From: Marchantia polymorpha subsp. ruderalis
Taxonomy: Eukaryota > Streptophyta > Marchantiopsida > Marchantiales > Marchantiaceae
Assembly: GCA_037833965.1 (NCBI GenBank)
Contig: AP031357.1
Coordinates: forward strand, 1,756,001 to 1,820,000
Direction of reading: 5' to 3'
DNA length: 64,000 nt
This document shows positions 22,977 through 33,166 of the stretch, in pieces; position 1 is the first letter of the stretch; each line of letters opens with the position of its first letter. A program made the translations under genes and the position numbers. The notes under the pieces were generated by a model. The model did not search any database and was not told the DNA's origin. It saw nothing but the letters and a program-made list of their open reading frames with translations.

Positions 22977-25832
22977 GGTCGGCTCTTGCTCGTGAAGGAC
23001 GACTCAATTGATGGCCGCGCCGGCTCTACGCTAAAACGGTCTCCGCTCTCACGCGCGGCTTCACGCTCCGCCGACGCCGATTTAACTCTCACGCTCGAAT
23101 TGGCGAATTTGAACTCCGCGAGCGTACTACGCCGCGGACATGGGTGCGCAGCGCCGAAGGCGGATTTTCCGCCTTGCACGGTACACTCGTTCGTACCGCT
23201 CCTCAGCCAATCCTCTTCTGCCTCGGCGCTTGTCCGCACGTCGGACAAAAGTTCAACTCCCACCTGCGCCCAGGCGGACTCCTCGGCGGATTTTCCGCCT
23301 GCGCGGAACTTCACCCGCTTGTGCACAGGCGCTCGCCTACGCGAAGGCGAAGTCCGTCCGCGTCGATGCGCGGGCGCGGAAGGCGTTGACCGCGGTCAAC
23401 CGCCTCCGTCAAGACTGTCCGTTCCTTGTCTCTCCGTCGGCGCGCTCCGCCGCCGCAACTCCATCCGTCCAAGAGCGCATCCATCCGTCCCGTTCGTACA
23501 GTCCGTACGGTCCGTACGGATTTTACTATTCTGGCGGCTGCTTGCTCGTCCGCGGCGTTGCGCTGGCGTAGAAGGCGCCGTACAATTTCTACCTCACAAG
23601 GCGCATTTCTAGGGCCGAAGGCGGATTTCCCGCCGACGCTGAAGCGCCTGTGCACAGGCGCTAGCCTGTGCGTAGGCGAACTTTGCGCCTACATCAAAAC
23701 CCTATTTCGCCTGTGCGCAGGCGAACTTCCTCCGTCCGCGCATAGGACAAAACTTCTCCGCCTCTACACAGGCGAAGAGCTGAGTATCTTACAACCTTCA
23801 CAACTCCCGGAGTCCTCATCCGTTGTTGGCGTTCTTGGGCTCGTTGGAATCAGCGCGTTGAGCTCTTTCCAACAAGACCCTAACTATGTCAAGACGTTTG
23901 GGGGTTGACCTAAATATGAAGGATTTCCCTACCGCCGCGGACGCAGCGCCGAAGGCGGATTTTGCGCCTTGCGCTGAAGGGATCATACCTTCAGAGCTCG
24001 CAGGGAGGGTGGTGCCCTTCCTTGACGCTGCACACAACTCCTAGATTCTACGAGGTCCCTCGAGAATCTCTGCGATCTTCCGAATTCCCTCTATTTTGAT
24101 GCACCGAAGGCTATTTACATTGCTGCCTTGGTACAGTTTTCCAAAAATGTTTTAATTTCCTCAGAATTACCAAAAGTGGGGTACCACAGCGCCTTCGGCC
24201 GGTCGGAGTTACGGAGACCGGAGCGCCGACGGAGAGGCGAGATAAATGGACAGACTAGACGGAGTCCGTTGACCGCGGTCAACGCCTTCGGCACAGCCGC
24301 CTCCGGCGCTGCGCCTACGACGAGGGACCTACGCGGACGAACGTCTGCTACGCGGACGGAATTCGCCTACGCGTAGGCGAGCGCCTACGCACAGGCAGAT
24401 GAAGCTCCACGCCGGCGGAGATTCCGCCGGGGATCCCGCTTACGTAGAAGGGAGTTCAATTTTTGTCCGATGCGCGGACGATCGCCTTCGGCGGAGCGGG
24501 ACTGGCCAAAGATAAGTACGAACGAGTGCAGCGCGCAAGGCGAGAAATCCGCCTTCGGCGCTGCGCACCCATGTCCGCGGCGTAGTACGCTAGCGGAGTT
24601 CGAATTGCCAATTCGAGCGTGTGAGTTAAGTCGGCGTCGGCGGAGCGTGAAGCCGCGCGTGAGAGAGGAGGCCGTTATAGCGCGGAGCCGACGCAGCCAT
24701 CAAGTGATTCGACCTTCATGACCGAGAGCCGACCATGACCTTCGACAAGGAGACGGAGGACGCCCCATTCTTGAATTTGCGATTTCACTTTCTAGTGCGA
24801 GCTGCGCGCGTCCACCTGCTAGCTGTTAGACACTCTAGGCATCGCCGCGCGGAGAATTACTCAGTAGCAGAGAGAGAATTGAGTGCGCTGTAATAACCCA
24901 CTAAAGGCTAAAACTGCAATATAGTGGTAGAAAGGTCGAACCCACAGGGACAGAGGAACACACAGGGTATAAAGTGTCACGTTTTAACAGACTATTGAGG
25001 AGTTTGAATTCTCAGGCAACTGTCACTCCCAGAAATACTGCAAGTGTCCACTCGGAGCGCACTCGGAGGTCGCACAGTGCAGCGTAACACACACACACAC
25101 ACCTGAAACTACAGAAACACAACCCAGAGATCCGTTAGGACCTCTACTTCAAGATTTCAGGGGGAAAGTCTCTCAAGAGTACACTCGGCAAAGCTGCGGG
25201 CAGTGACTTCCAACTCCGGCTTTTACAACGCTTCCACTAGCTTGCTGCTAGTGTAGGAAACCCGGTTTGGACTGCCTACTTCGGATCGAAGTCACTCATA
25301 CGCGGTGAACAACACTCTCAACTCACAAAACGCGCAGAGAACACAGGTCCACACTGAAGGACTCACTGTGAAACGTTCCAGTAACACAACAACAGTCTAT
25401 TGAAGAGTTTGAATTCTCAGGCACTTGTCATTCCCAGAAATACTACAGGGGTTACCCTCAAGGCACCTGCTGCAGCGTAACCTGAATTTACAACCAAGGC
25501 TTACACGAAGTAGCAAAACTTCACTTTGGCATTCAGGGGAAAAATCCCAAAGGAGTACAATCAGAGAGAAACACTCGAAGGTGTAGGGGCGAAACTGTTC
25601 AAGTATCTAACTAGTCACTGGCTCTGAGCATCGGCAGTCACCCGCAGGTGCAGATCCGAACTACTCAAGTCTCTAACCAATGGACTAGCTCTGAACATTC
25701 GGCCGAAGGCCTTCAGCTACAAAATGCGGAACGCTAAGTTGTAACTCCTCGTGCGTGGTGACAGAACTCAAGGACACAAACACGCAAAGGAAATGGGTTC
25801 CTGAACTATACTTCTGAGTTTGGGAAAGAACC

Positions 25833-25861
25833 CCAGGCAAAACGCCTGGAACTATTTTATA
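25833..25861 (-). promoter_or_regulatory. LTR TATA box and stem-loop with compensatory pair change
   Basis: TATAAAA complement at 25855-25861. The stem-loop at 25833-25849 reads CCAGGC-AAAAC-GCCTGG, where most copies have CAAGGC/GCCTTG: an A-T pair has become C-G on both sides at once. Confidence 0.6.
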
Positions 25862-25897
25862 CCTTCTAAGTCCTACCTAACACTACACTGCACTACG

Positions 25898-28800
25898 CTA
25901 CACGCCTGCACGGAACCACGCTACACTACACTCCGCGGAACCTGTACTACGTCTCCTGCGCGGCCGACTGCCGCGCACTAACTCCCTACCCTGCCACTCT
26001 TCCGCTCGACTACGCAGTCCCAACCGCTGCAACGCCGCGGACACCTCCCCCTCGAGGGCGGACATGGTATCCTGTGCCTTCGACAGAAAGGCCTCGAGCT
26101 TCTTCGCTACCTTCCGCCGACTCCTACTGTCGCCTGACAACAACCCGGCTGCGCGCAATTCAAACTCACGCAGTGTGAGTTTCTCCTGCGCCTTCACTTC
26201 CCAGTGGGCGTAGCCCTTGAGACAGTGGGCGACTCGCCTTGCCGTCTCCACCTTCGTGCGATCCGCCTCCTTCCTGCGATCCTCTTCAATGGTCACTAAT
26301 TGCGATTCGGCTTCAGCACGTTGCGCCCTCAATTCGCCACACTCTGACTGTAAACTGCGGATTAATTCTTCATCCGCCTGCCGTGCGAGCTGACATTGTT
26401 CCAACAACCGCGTCTGTCGCACGAGCTCCTCTGACAAAATCCGATTCTCGGCCTGCTCAGAGTTGAGTGCTTCCTTGACCTTCACCTGCTCCTTGGTGAG
26501 CTCGCCCAGTTTCTCATCCTTCATCTTCTCGGAGTGCTTGTAGAATTTCTGATTAAGCTTGTACTGTCCCCACAAGCACTCATGCTTCTCCTTCAAGTCC
26601 CTCAACTCCTGGTCCACTCTAGCTAATAGCTTGCTGGTGTGGACTTTAGTGCGAGTCCGCCTGCGCACTAACTCGATGTAAGATCCCGGCTGGAGTGGGT
26701 CGGCGTATTTATCGACCTTGCGATCCAAGTACCGCAGCAACGGAATCACCTGCTCAGAGAGCGCCGCCGCCGGCGCTCCAACAATTTCCTCCTCCTCCTC
26801 CTCGGTGTCTTCTGCTCCTGACATTTCTTCCGTGGAGCCTCCGTCCTCATCATCCGAGTGGAGAATTTCAGTCGCCATTGATTGCGTCGGCGACTGCCCC
26901 GAGTGGGGCTGCACGTCCTCGACGTGTGCTGCCTGCGAAGGCACGGCTGCAGCCTCGCTGCTCGTCGCCAAAATGTCTAAGGCGGAAGGCGAATGTATCC
27001 GAGCGGCATCCCCGTCGCTCGCTGGTTGATTGCCCACCGCATTCTCTCTGTCGCCGTCGTCCGTCGCCGAAGGCGATCGAGCGGAGGGTGGCTGCGCGGG
27101 GTTGGATTGCGCATCGCGCATCGAGATGTCGTCCCGCGGACAGTCACTCCGCTCCTCCGTCTGCTGCTCCCTTGATCGGTCCGTGGGGGCTGTGCCCGGC
27201 CCGTGCGCAGGCGCATGTGCCGGCGCCTTGTCCGCCGCAGGCGTAGCGCCGCGGACATCTATCGCCGAAGGCGACATGGCCGGGGGCCGCACGCCCGATG
27301 CTCCTTGGCCTATAGGCCCTACCGCCGAAGGCGCATCTATCGGCGTACTTCCCGCCAATGGTGCGGCCTCCGCACGCTCTCTGCTCGTATCCCCTCGGCT
27401 CGAAGGCCCTGGCGCCGAAGGCGCGAATTGCGGCGCGTGGTGCGCCGGAGGGTCTGGCCCCGAGGGCCGGTGTCTCGTAGGCGGTTCTTCCGCCGGCTCC
27501 TTCCCCTTCCTACGTTGGAACGGGGGTGATTCTTGCCTGTGCACAGGCGGCACGTGTGGAGGTGTTCTGTGCACAGGTGACCTGTGCACAGGCGACCTGT
27601 GCACAGGCGAGCGCCTGTGCACAGGCGGACTGCTCCTTCCCACGCGTAAGCGTAGATCCACGTCCACTTGTGTTCGCCGATCCGCGGAGGCTCGTCCGTC
27701 CGCGGAGGTTCGCCTGTGCGCAAACGGAACATCTGTCCGCATCGCACGTGGTAACTCCGGAGGCCCTTGGCCCGTAGGCGGCCTCTCTCCCGACGAGGTT
27801 GCAGCGTGGCCCGTCGCTCCTGCGGTCGTCCGCGCTTCTTCTCGCCTCTCTGGCGACGCACTTCCTATCTCCGTCGCAATCGTCGCCGTGTCTGCACTGT
27901 CAGCTGGCAACACCAGTCTGCGTGCCTTCTGCTTCGGCCGGCTGTATGGCTCGCACAGCGGCCGCGGTCGAATGGGAACAGAGAGTTCTTGATGCTGCTC
28001 CTCTTCGGCCTCTTCCCTCCATCGCCGCTTCCGCGGCACTCGCGCCGCAGGGGTGTGTCTCCCTTCGTCTCTCCGTCTTGATGGGGTAGAAGTCGGTGAC
28101 TCCTCCGCATCAGTGTCGACCTCGTTCTCCCGCACATACTTCCCGGGATGGTCGATGGACAATGGCGGAAAATGTTCAAGCTCCGCCGCTGTCAAACAAT
28201 TCCGCTGTCGATAAAAATTGATGAGGAAAGGAGAAAGATGGTTTAGCGTTCCCCCCTTCTCCTCAAACGCGTGCTGTCGCATCACTCTGTGCAGGATGCT
28301 CGCCCAGTGAATTGGAGTTCCCTCGATGACGCACTCCACAAAAGAGACCTGCCACAATGTGATGTAGCAGGCGCGGTGCGGCTGCAGTAATTGCATCAGC
28401 GCCGCGGACAAAGTCCGGCGAAATCGATCTTTGTAATCACGGGTCCTGTACCCATTCTTGGTAGACCTCCCGGTCTTGAACAGCTCCACAAATTGCGCTT
28501 CTTCTTGCTTGGTCACCTTGATGCTCTCGCTGTCGAAAAGGAGATGCCCTGGCATGCCAGCACATCTTCCCAACGCCTGCGCCCAATCTTGGACTGTCCA
28601 CCGGTCAACATGCGGACGCAATCCGCGCGAGGGTGGTCCCTGTGGCTCTAGCCACTCGCGCACCATATTCGCGCAGATGTAATTCCATCCCCATAGCAAG
28701 AAATCGAGCTTTCTTGCTATTAAGCGCTCTTCGAAAGCGCGCAGCCCGTTCTGCGGCAGGCGAAGTGGCACCATCCGCAATCTGCTCGGTCTCGTCATTG

Positions 28801-29050
28801 CGTTCCTTGGGTTCGCTCGCCCGCTCATTCTACTTCCGCACTGTCCGCGTTTCCTTCTCTCTCGGCAAACTCTAATCGCTCTCAATTCCAAATCACGCGC
28901 ACTCACTTCTCCCTCAATCAACAAGAAATCTCCTGTGCGACGACGACGAGAATGGTCCGCAGCCAGCAGATGGATGCGCGCAGCGCGCACAAGAGATTGG
29001 AATCGCGAATTCAAGAATGGGACGCTCTCCGCCGCCCGGTCGAAGGTCAT
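25898..29050 (-). CDS. LTR-encoded coiled-coil protein of unknown function, intact (subfamily II, 1050 aa)
   Basis: An uninterrupted 1050-codon frame inside a solo LTR. Residues 1-80 are an N-terminal extension absent from subfamily I. Residues ~85-300 are a conserved globular domain with FLLWGWNY (117-124), RDYKDRFRR and GGTLNHLSPFLINFYR. Residues ~310-690 are Pro/Arg/Ser/Ala-rich and probably disordered, with VHRSP repeats written by palindromic DNA. An acidic EEEEE stretch and a SEQVIPLLRYLDRK motif follow, then a coiled coil (~770-920), a conserved C-terminal module (CLKGYAHWEV, EFELRAA, RLGLRSRAE-WQGR) and an RRRRS tail. It lacks RT, protease, integrase or zinc-knuckle motifs. The arrangement of the N-terminal domain recalls the putative plant transposon protein domain found with retroelements in flowering plants, but that is only an impression. 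The start gives the longest frame and is matched in the other subfamily II copies. Confidence 0.75.
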   Translation of the reverse strand: MTFDRAAESVPFLNSRFQSLVRAARIHLLAADHSRRRRTGDFLLIEGEVSARDLELRAIRVCRERRKRGQCGSRMSGRANPRNAMTRPSRLRMVPLRLPQNGLRAFEERLIARKLDFLLWGWNYICANMVREWLEPQGPPSRGLRPHVDRWTVQDWAQALGRCAGMPGHLLFDSESIKVTKQEEAQFVELFKTGRSTKNGYRTRDYKDRFRRTLSAALMQLLQPHRACYITLWQVSFVECVIEGTPIHWASILHRVMRQHAFEEKGGTLNHLSPFLINFYRQRNCLTAAELEHFPPLSIDHPGKYVRENEVDTDAEESPTSTPSRRRDEGRHTPAARVPRKRRWREEAEEEQHQELSVPIRPRPLCEPYSRPKQKARRLVLPADSADTATIATEIGSASPERREEARTTAGATGHAATSSGERPPTGQGPPELPRAMRTDVPFAHRRTSADGRASADRRTQVDVDLRLRVGRSSPPVHRRSPVHRSPVHRSPVHRTPPHVPPVHRQESPPFQRRKGKEPAEEPPTRHRPSGPDPPAHHAPQFAPSAPGPSSRGDTSRERAEAAPLAGSTPIDAPSAVGPIGQGASGVRPPAMSPSAIDVRGATPAADKAPAHAPAHGPGTAPTDRSREQQTEERSDCPRDDISMRDAQSNPAQPPSARSPSATDDGDRENAVGNQPASDGDAARIHSPSALDILATSSEAAAVPSQAAHVEDVQPHSGQSPTQSMATEILHSDDEDGGSTEEMSGAEDTEEEEEEIVGAPAAALSEQVIPLLRYLDRKVDKYADPLQPGSYIELVRRRTRTKVHTSKLLARVDQELRDLKEKHECLWGQYKLNQKFYKHSEKMKDEKLGELTKEQVKVKEALNSEQAENRILSEELVRQTRLLEQCQLARQADEELIRSLQSECGELRAQRAEAESQLVTIEEDRRKEADRTKVETARRVAHCLKGYAHWEVKAQEKLTLREFELRAAGLLSGDSRSRRKVAKKLEAFLSKAQDTMSALEGEVSAALQRLGLRSRAEEWQGRELVRGSRPRRRRSTGSAECSVAWFRAGV
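27535..27627. repeat. Tandem CCTGTGCACAGG palindromes inside the LTR ORF
   Basis: Perfect palindromes GCCTGTGCACAGGC (27535-27548), CCTGTGCACAGG (27581-27592 and 27596-27607) and CGCCTGTGCACAGGCG (27612-27627) lie within about 90 bp of coding sequence. Read on the minus strand they give the VHR/SP repeats of the disordered region. Confidence 0.8.
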
Positions 29051-32000
29051 GGTCGTCTCTTGGTCGTGAAGAACGTCTCACTTGATGGCCGCGCCGGCTG
29101 TACGCTGGAACGGTCTTCGCTCTCACGCGCGGCTTCACGCTCCGCCGTCGTCGATTAAACTCTCACGCTCGAATTGGCGGATTTGAACTCCGCGAGCGTG
29201 TCACCCTCCGGACATGGGGGCGTAGCGCCGAAGGCGAGTTTTCCGCCTTGCGCGGTACACTTGTTCGTACCGCCCCTCGGCCAATCTCCTTCTGCCTTGA
29301 CGCGTGCGTCCGCATGTCGGACAAAAATTCAACTCCTGCCTGTGCGCAGGCAGGGGCCTCGGCGGATTCTCCGCCGGCGCGGAACTTGAACATCCTCCTG
29401 TGCACAGGCGTTCGCCTGTGCGCAGGCGAATTCCGTCCGCGGCGCTGCGCTGGCGCGGAAGGCGTTGACCGTGGTCAGCCGTCTCCGTCCAGTCTGTCCG
29501 TTCCTTGTCTCTCCGTCGGCGCTTCCGCCGCCGCAACTCCGTCCGTCCAAGAGCGCATCCACCCGTGCCGTCCGCATGGTCCGTACCGATTGGATTACTC
29601 TGGCGGTCTTCCGACGTACGCTGCGCTGCGCTGGCGCGGAAGGCGTCGTACACTTTCTACCTCACAAGGCGCATTTCTAGGGCCCAAGGCGGATCTCCCG
29701 CCGACGCCGAAGTGCCTGTGCACAGGCGAACGCCTGTGCGTAGGCGGACTTCGCGCCTTCCCTAACCCTACTTCGCCTGTGCACAGGCGAACGCCTTCGT
29801 CCGCGCATAGGACAAAACTTGAATCCCCCTTCCGCGCAGGCGGAATTCGCGCCGGTGGCGAACTCCTTCCGCCGCAGGCGACCGCCTCCGTTTCTTCCAG
29901 TAGCGATAACTCCCTAAGTCCTCGTCCGTTCCAAGCGTTCTTGGGCTCGTTGGAATCAGCGCCTCGAGCTCTTTCCAACGGGATCCTAACTTGGTCAAGG
30001 CGCCCGAGGGTTACCTAATTACGAGGGTTTCCCTACAGCCGCGGACGCAACCTCCGAAGGCGGGTTTTGCGCCTTGCGCCGTAGAGATCCTAACTGCGGA
30101 GCTCGCAGGGAGGGTGGTGCCTGACCTTACTGCTGCACCCCAAATCCCAGATTCTACAAGATCCCTCGAGAATCCCCGCGATCTTCCGGATTCACTCTGT
30201 TTTGATGTACCGAAGGCTATTTACAATGCTGCCGGGGTACAGTTTTCCAAAAATGTTTTAATTTCCTCAAAATTGCCAAAAGTGGGGTACCACATGCGCG
30301 CGAGTTGAAGTTGAGAAAAATTAGAGTTTGCAGAGGAAGCAAGAAGCTCGAGCAAAGCAGAGAGAGAGTTCTTGCGCAGGCTAAGTTCAAGAACGCGATG
30401 TCGAGGATGAACAGGCTGCGGATGATGCCGCTCCGGCTTCCACAGAACGGGTTGCGGGCTTTTGAAGAGCGGCTAATTGCAAGAGAACTTGATTTCTTGC
30501 TGTGGAGGTGGAATTACATATGTGTAGACATGGTGCGCGAATGGCTGGACGCGGAGCGACAACCTACGCGCGGATTGCGTCCCCACGTAGATAGGTGGAC
30601 CGTCCACGATTGGGCACAGGCATTGAGGAGGTGTGCCGGCAACGATGGGTACCTCCTATTTGATAGTGAGAGCGTCAAGGTGTCGAAGCAGGACGAAGCG
30701 CAATTCGTGGAATTGTTCAAGCGGGGGAGGTCTTCCAAGAACGGGTACAAGACCTGTGACTACAAAGATCGTTTCCGCTGGACTGTAGCGGCGGCGCTGC
30801 TGCAATTGTTGCAGCCGCACCGCACCTCGTACATCACGTTGTGGCAGGTGTCTTTTGTAGAGCTCACATTAGCCGGAGCTCGAGTTCACTGGGCGCGCAT
30901 CCTACATAGGGTGATGCGACAGCACGCATATGAGGAGAAGGGGGGAACTCTCAATCACCTCTCCCCTTTCTTGATAAACTTTTATCGACAGAGGAACTGT
31001 TTGACCACGGCGGAGCTTGCTCGTTTTCCGCCATTGTCCGTCGACCATCCCGGGAAGTATGTGCGGGATAACGAAGTCGACACCGACGCAGAGTATTCAC
31101 CAACTTCTACTCCACCGACTCAGCAGGACGAGGGAAGAAGCACACCCGCAGCAAGAGTGCCGCGGAAACGAAGATGGAGAGAGGAACCAGAGGAGGAGCA
31201 ACATCGAGAACCCATTGCTCCCATACGGCAGCGACCACTGCACGAAGTGTGTAGCCGGCCGAAGCAGAAGGCGCGCAGGCTTGTGTTACCAGCCAGCAGC
31301 GCGAACACGGCGACGATCGCCACGAAGAAGGGAAGTGCGTCCCCGGAGAAGGACGGGAGTGCGCGGACGTCTGCAGGAGCGGTGGACCACGCTACACCTC
31401 TGGCGGACGAGAGACGGCCTTCGGGTCAGGAGTTACTACGTGCGGTGCGGACGAGTGTGCCGCCTACGCACAGGCAACTCCCAGCGGATAGGCGACCTCT
31501 TGCAGGCGTGGACCTTTGCCTACTCGTAGGCAAAGGAAGTTCGCCTACGCACAGGCGGCCGCCTACGAGTAGGCAGGATTCACCCCTAGTACAACGTAGG
31601 AAGGGGAAGGAGCCAGCGGAAGATCCGCCTTCGGGTCAAGGGCCTTCGGGGCAAGGCCCTCCGGCGTACAACACGCCGCGATTTGCGCCTTCGGCGCAAG
31701 GGCCTTCGGGCCAACGAGTTACCAGCAGGCTGCGTGCGGAGGCCGCACCTTTGGCGGAAAATCCGCCGGAAAATGCGCCTTCGGCGGAAGGGCCTTCGGG
31801 CCAAGGTACATCGGGCGGACGGCCTTCGGCGCTGCGCCTGAGGCCGATAAGGCACCCGGAATTGCGCCTACGCGTAGGCCAGACGCATCCCTCGCGCATG
31901 ACCGATCGAGGGAGCAGGACCTAACGGAGGAGCGGATTGTTTGTCGGCGGGACGAAATTCGAGTGCGCGATGCACAATCGCACCCCTCCTAGACACATTT

Positions 32001-32268
32001 CGCGCGATCACCTTCCGCGGCGGACGTCGGCGGCGAAGGGGGGACGATCGACGCACGACAGTCGGATGATGGGGATGTGACACGGCCGCATTCACCCACC
32101 GCCTTGGACATTTTAGCGGGGAGCAGCGAAGCTGCAGGAGTGCCATCGGCGGCAGAACCCGCAGACCACTCGCAGCCCCACTAAGGCCAGTCGCCAACGC
32201 AATCAATGGCGACCGACATCCTTCCTTCGATTAATGACGAAGGAGGATCCACGGAAGGAGTGTCGGCC

Positions 32269-33077
32269 GCCTCCGTCCAGTTCTCGTCTCTTCGTCGGCG
32301 CTCTCGCCGCCGCAACTCCGTCCGACCGAAGGCGCATCCATCCGTTCCGTCCGTACGGTCCGTACGGTCCGTACGGATTTTACTACTCCGGTGGTTACTC
32401 GCCCGTCCGCGCTGTTGCGCTGGCGCGGAAGGCGCCGTACAATTTCTACTCCCGAAGGCGCATTTCTAGGGCCGACGGCGGATTTCCCGCCGACGCCGAA
32501 GCGCCTGTGCGTAGGCGGCCTTCGCTCGTCCGCCTGGGCAGAGGTTTCCTCTCTTGTGCGTAGGCGACATTCGCGCCTACGTCAAAACCCTATTTCACCT
32601 ACGCGTAGGCGAACTGCCTTCGTCCGCGCATAGGACAAAACTTTCCTCGCCTGTGCGTAGGCGAAAAGCTGAGTATCTTGCGACCTTCGTAACTCCCGGA
32701 GTCCTCATCCGTTTGTGGCGTTCTTGGGCTCGTTGGAATCAGCGCGTCGAGCTCTTTTCAACAAGACTCTAACCAAGTCGAGGCGCTTGGGAATTGACCA
32801 AATCCTGAAGGATTCCTCTAGCGCCGAAGGCGCAGCGCCGAAGGCGGATTTTGCGCCTTGCGCCGAAGGGATTATACCTTCAGAGCCCACATGGAGGGTG
32901 GTGTCCGTCCCCGACGTTGCACCCTACTCCTAGATTCTACGAGTTCACTCGAGAATCTCTGCGATCTTCCGAATTCACTCTGTTTTGATGCACCGAAGGC
33001 TATTTACACTGCTGCCGCGGTACAGTTTTCCAAAAATGTTTTAATTTCCTCAAAAATACCAAAAGTGGGGTACCACA
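32269..33077 (-). mobile_element. Inverted fragment of a subfamily II LTR start
   Basis: About 809 bp corresponding to the first part of a subfamily II LTR in reverse, ending GTGGGGTACCACA at 33077, where host DNA begins. At 32268/32269 it is fused to the truncated + strand LTR in the disordered part of its ORF. The join is not at an LTR terminus, so this is a rearrangement and not a clean insertion. Confidence 0.75.
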
Positions 33078-33166
33078 TTTATCCGCCCGTCTGTTTCCAT
33101 ATTTTTTCAGTTTATTTACCTCATGTTCGTACTGACAGGAAATGAAGTATATGGTAATCAAGTACA

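Larger units (their letters stand above)
14028..24188 (-). mobile_element. Solo LTR, subfamily II, reverse; target duplication GCGCC; carries a nested LTR
   Basis: In reverse orientation from TGTAATAACCCAC (14028) to GTGGGGTACCACA ending 24188. GCGCC flanks it at 14023-14027 and 24189-24193. Without the subfamily I LTR nested inside it (14189-19056 plus one duplication) it is 5288 bp, close to 5281 and 5406 for the other subfamily II units. It has no internal region, hence a solo LTR. Confidence 0.9.
24889..30294 (-). mobile_element. Solo LTR, subfamily II, reverse; target duplication TGCGC; intact ORF
   Basis: A 5406-bp unit from TGTAATAACCCAC (24889) to GTGGGGTACCACA ending 30294, flanked by TGCGC at 24884-24888 and 30295-30299. 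It is inserted in the LTR ORF of an older copy. Its own ORF (25898-29050) is open for 1050 codons, so the insertion is probably young. Confidence 0.93.
3341..32268 (+). mobile_element. Ty3/gypsy retrotransposon with several nested insertions
   Basis: A + strand element with the order gag - protease - RT - RNase H - integrase - PPT - LTR, which defines Ty3/gypsy (Metaviridae). Its 5' part lies beyond the window. It is interrupted by LTR units at 1-3340 (in gag), 6493-11148 (in RT), 14028-24188 and 24889-30294 (both in its 3' LTR). The 3' LTR starts at 13212 (TGTGGTACCCCAC, subfamily II) and is truncated at about 32268. I see no chromodomain after the integrase. The coding region is a fossil with roughly half a dozen breaks besides the insertions. 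Being the host of all these insertions, it is the oldest of the recognisable elements in this block. Confidence 0.85.
13212..32268 (+). mobile_element. 3' LTR (subfamily II) of the gypsy element, twice interrupted and truncated
   Basis: Starts TGTGGTACCCCACTTTTGG at 13212 right after the PPT. Its own sequence is 13212-14027, 24194-24888 and 30300-32268, split by the LTR units 14028-24188 and 24889-30294 with their duplications. It contains the start and middle of an LTR ORF. It stops at about 32268 in the disordered part of that ORF, where it meets an inverted LTR-start fragment, so the TATA box, R and U5 are missing. Confidence 0.8.
24735..32268 (+). pseudogene. LTR ORF of the 3' LTR, split by a solo LTR and truncated
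   Basis: The subfamily II ORF of the gypsy element's own 3' LTR. Its N-terminal extension begins at 24735. It is interrupted at 24889 by the reverse solo LTR and its similarity resumes after 30299 with the globular domain and the disordered middle. It ends at the rearrangement at about 32268, so coiled coil and C-terminus are absent. A fossil. Confidence 0.75.

Noticed and set aside
27535-27627. CRISPR-like array
   Set aside because: The repeats are palindromes of 12-16 bp without regular unique spacers, lie inside an ORF and sit in a plant nuclear context.
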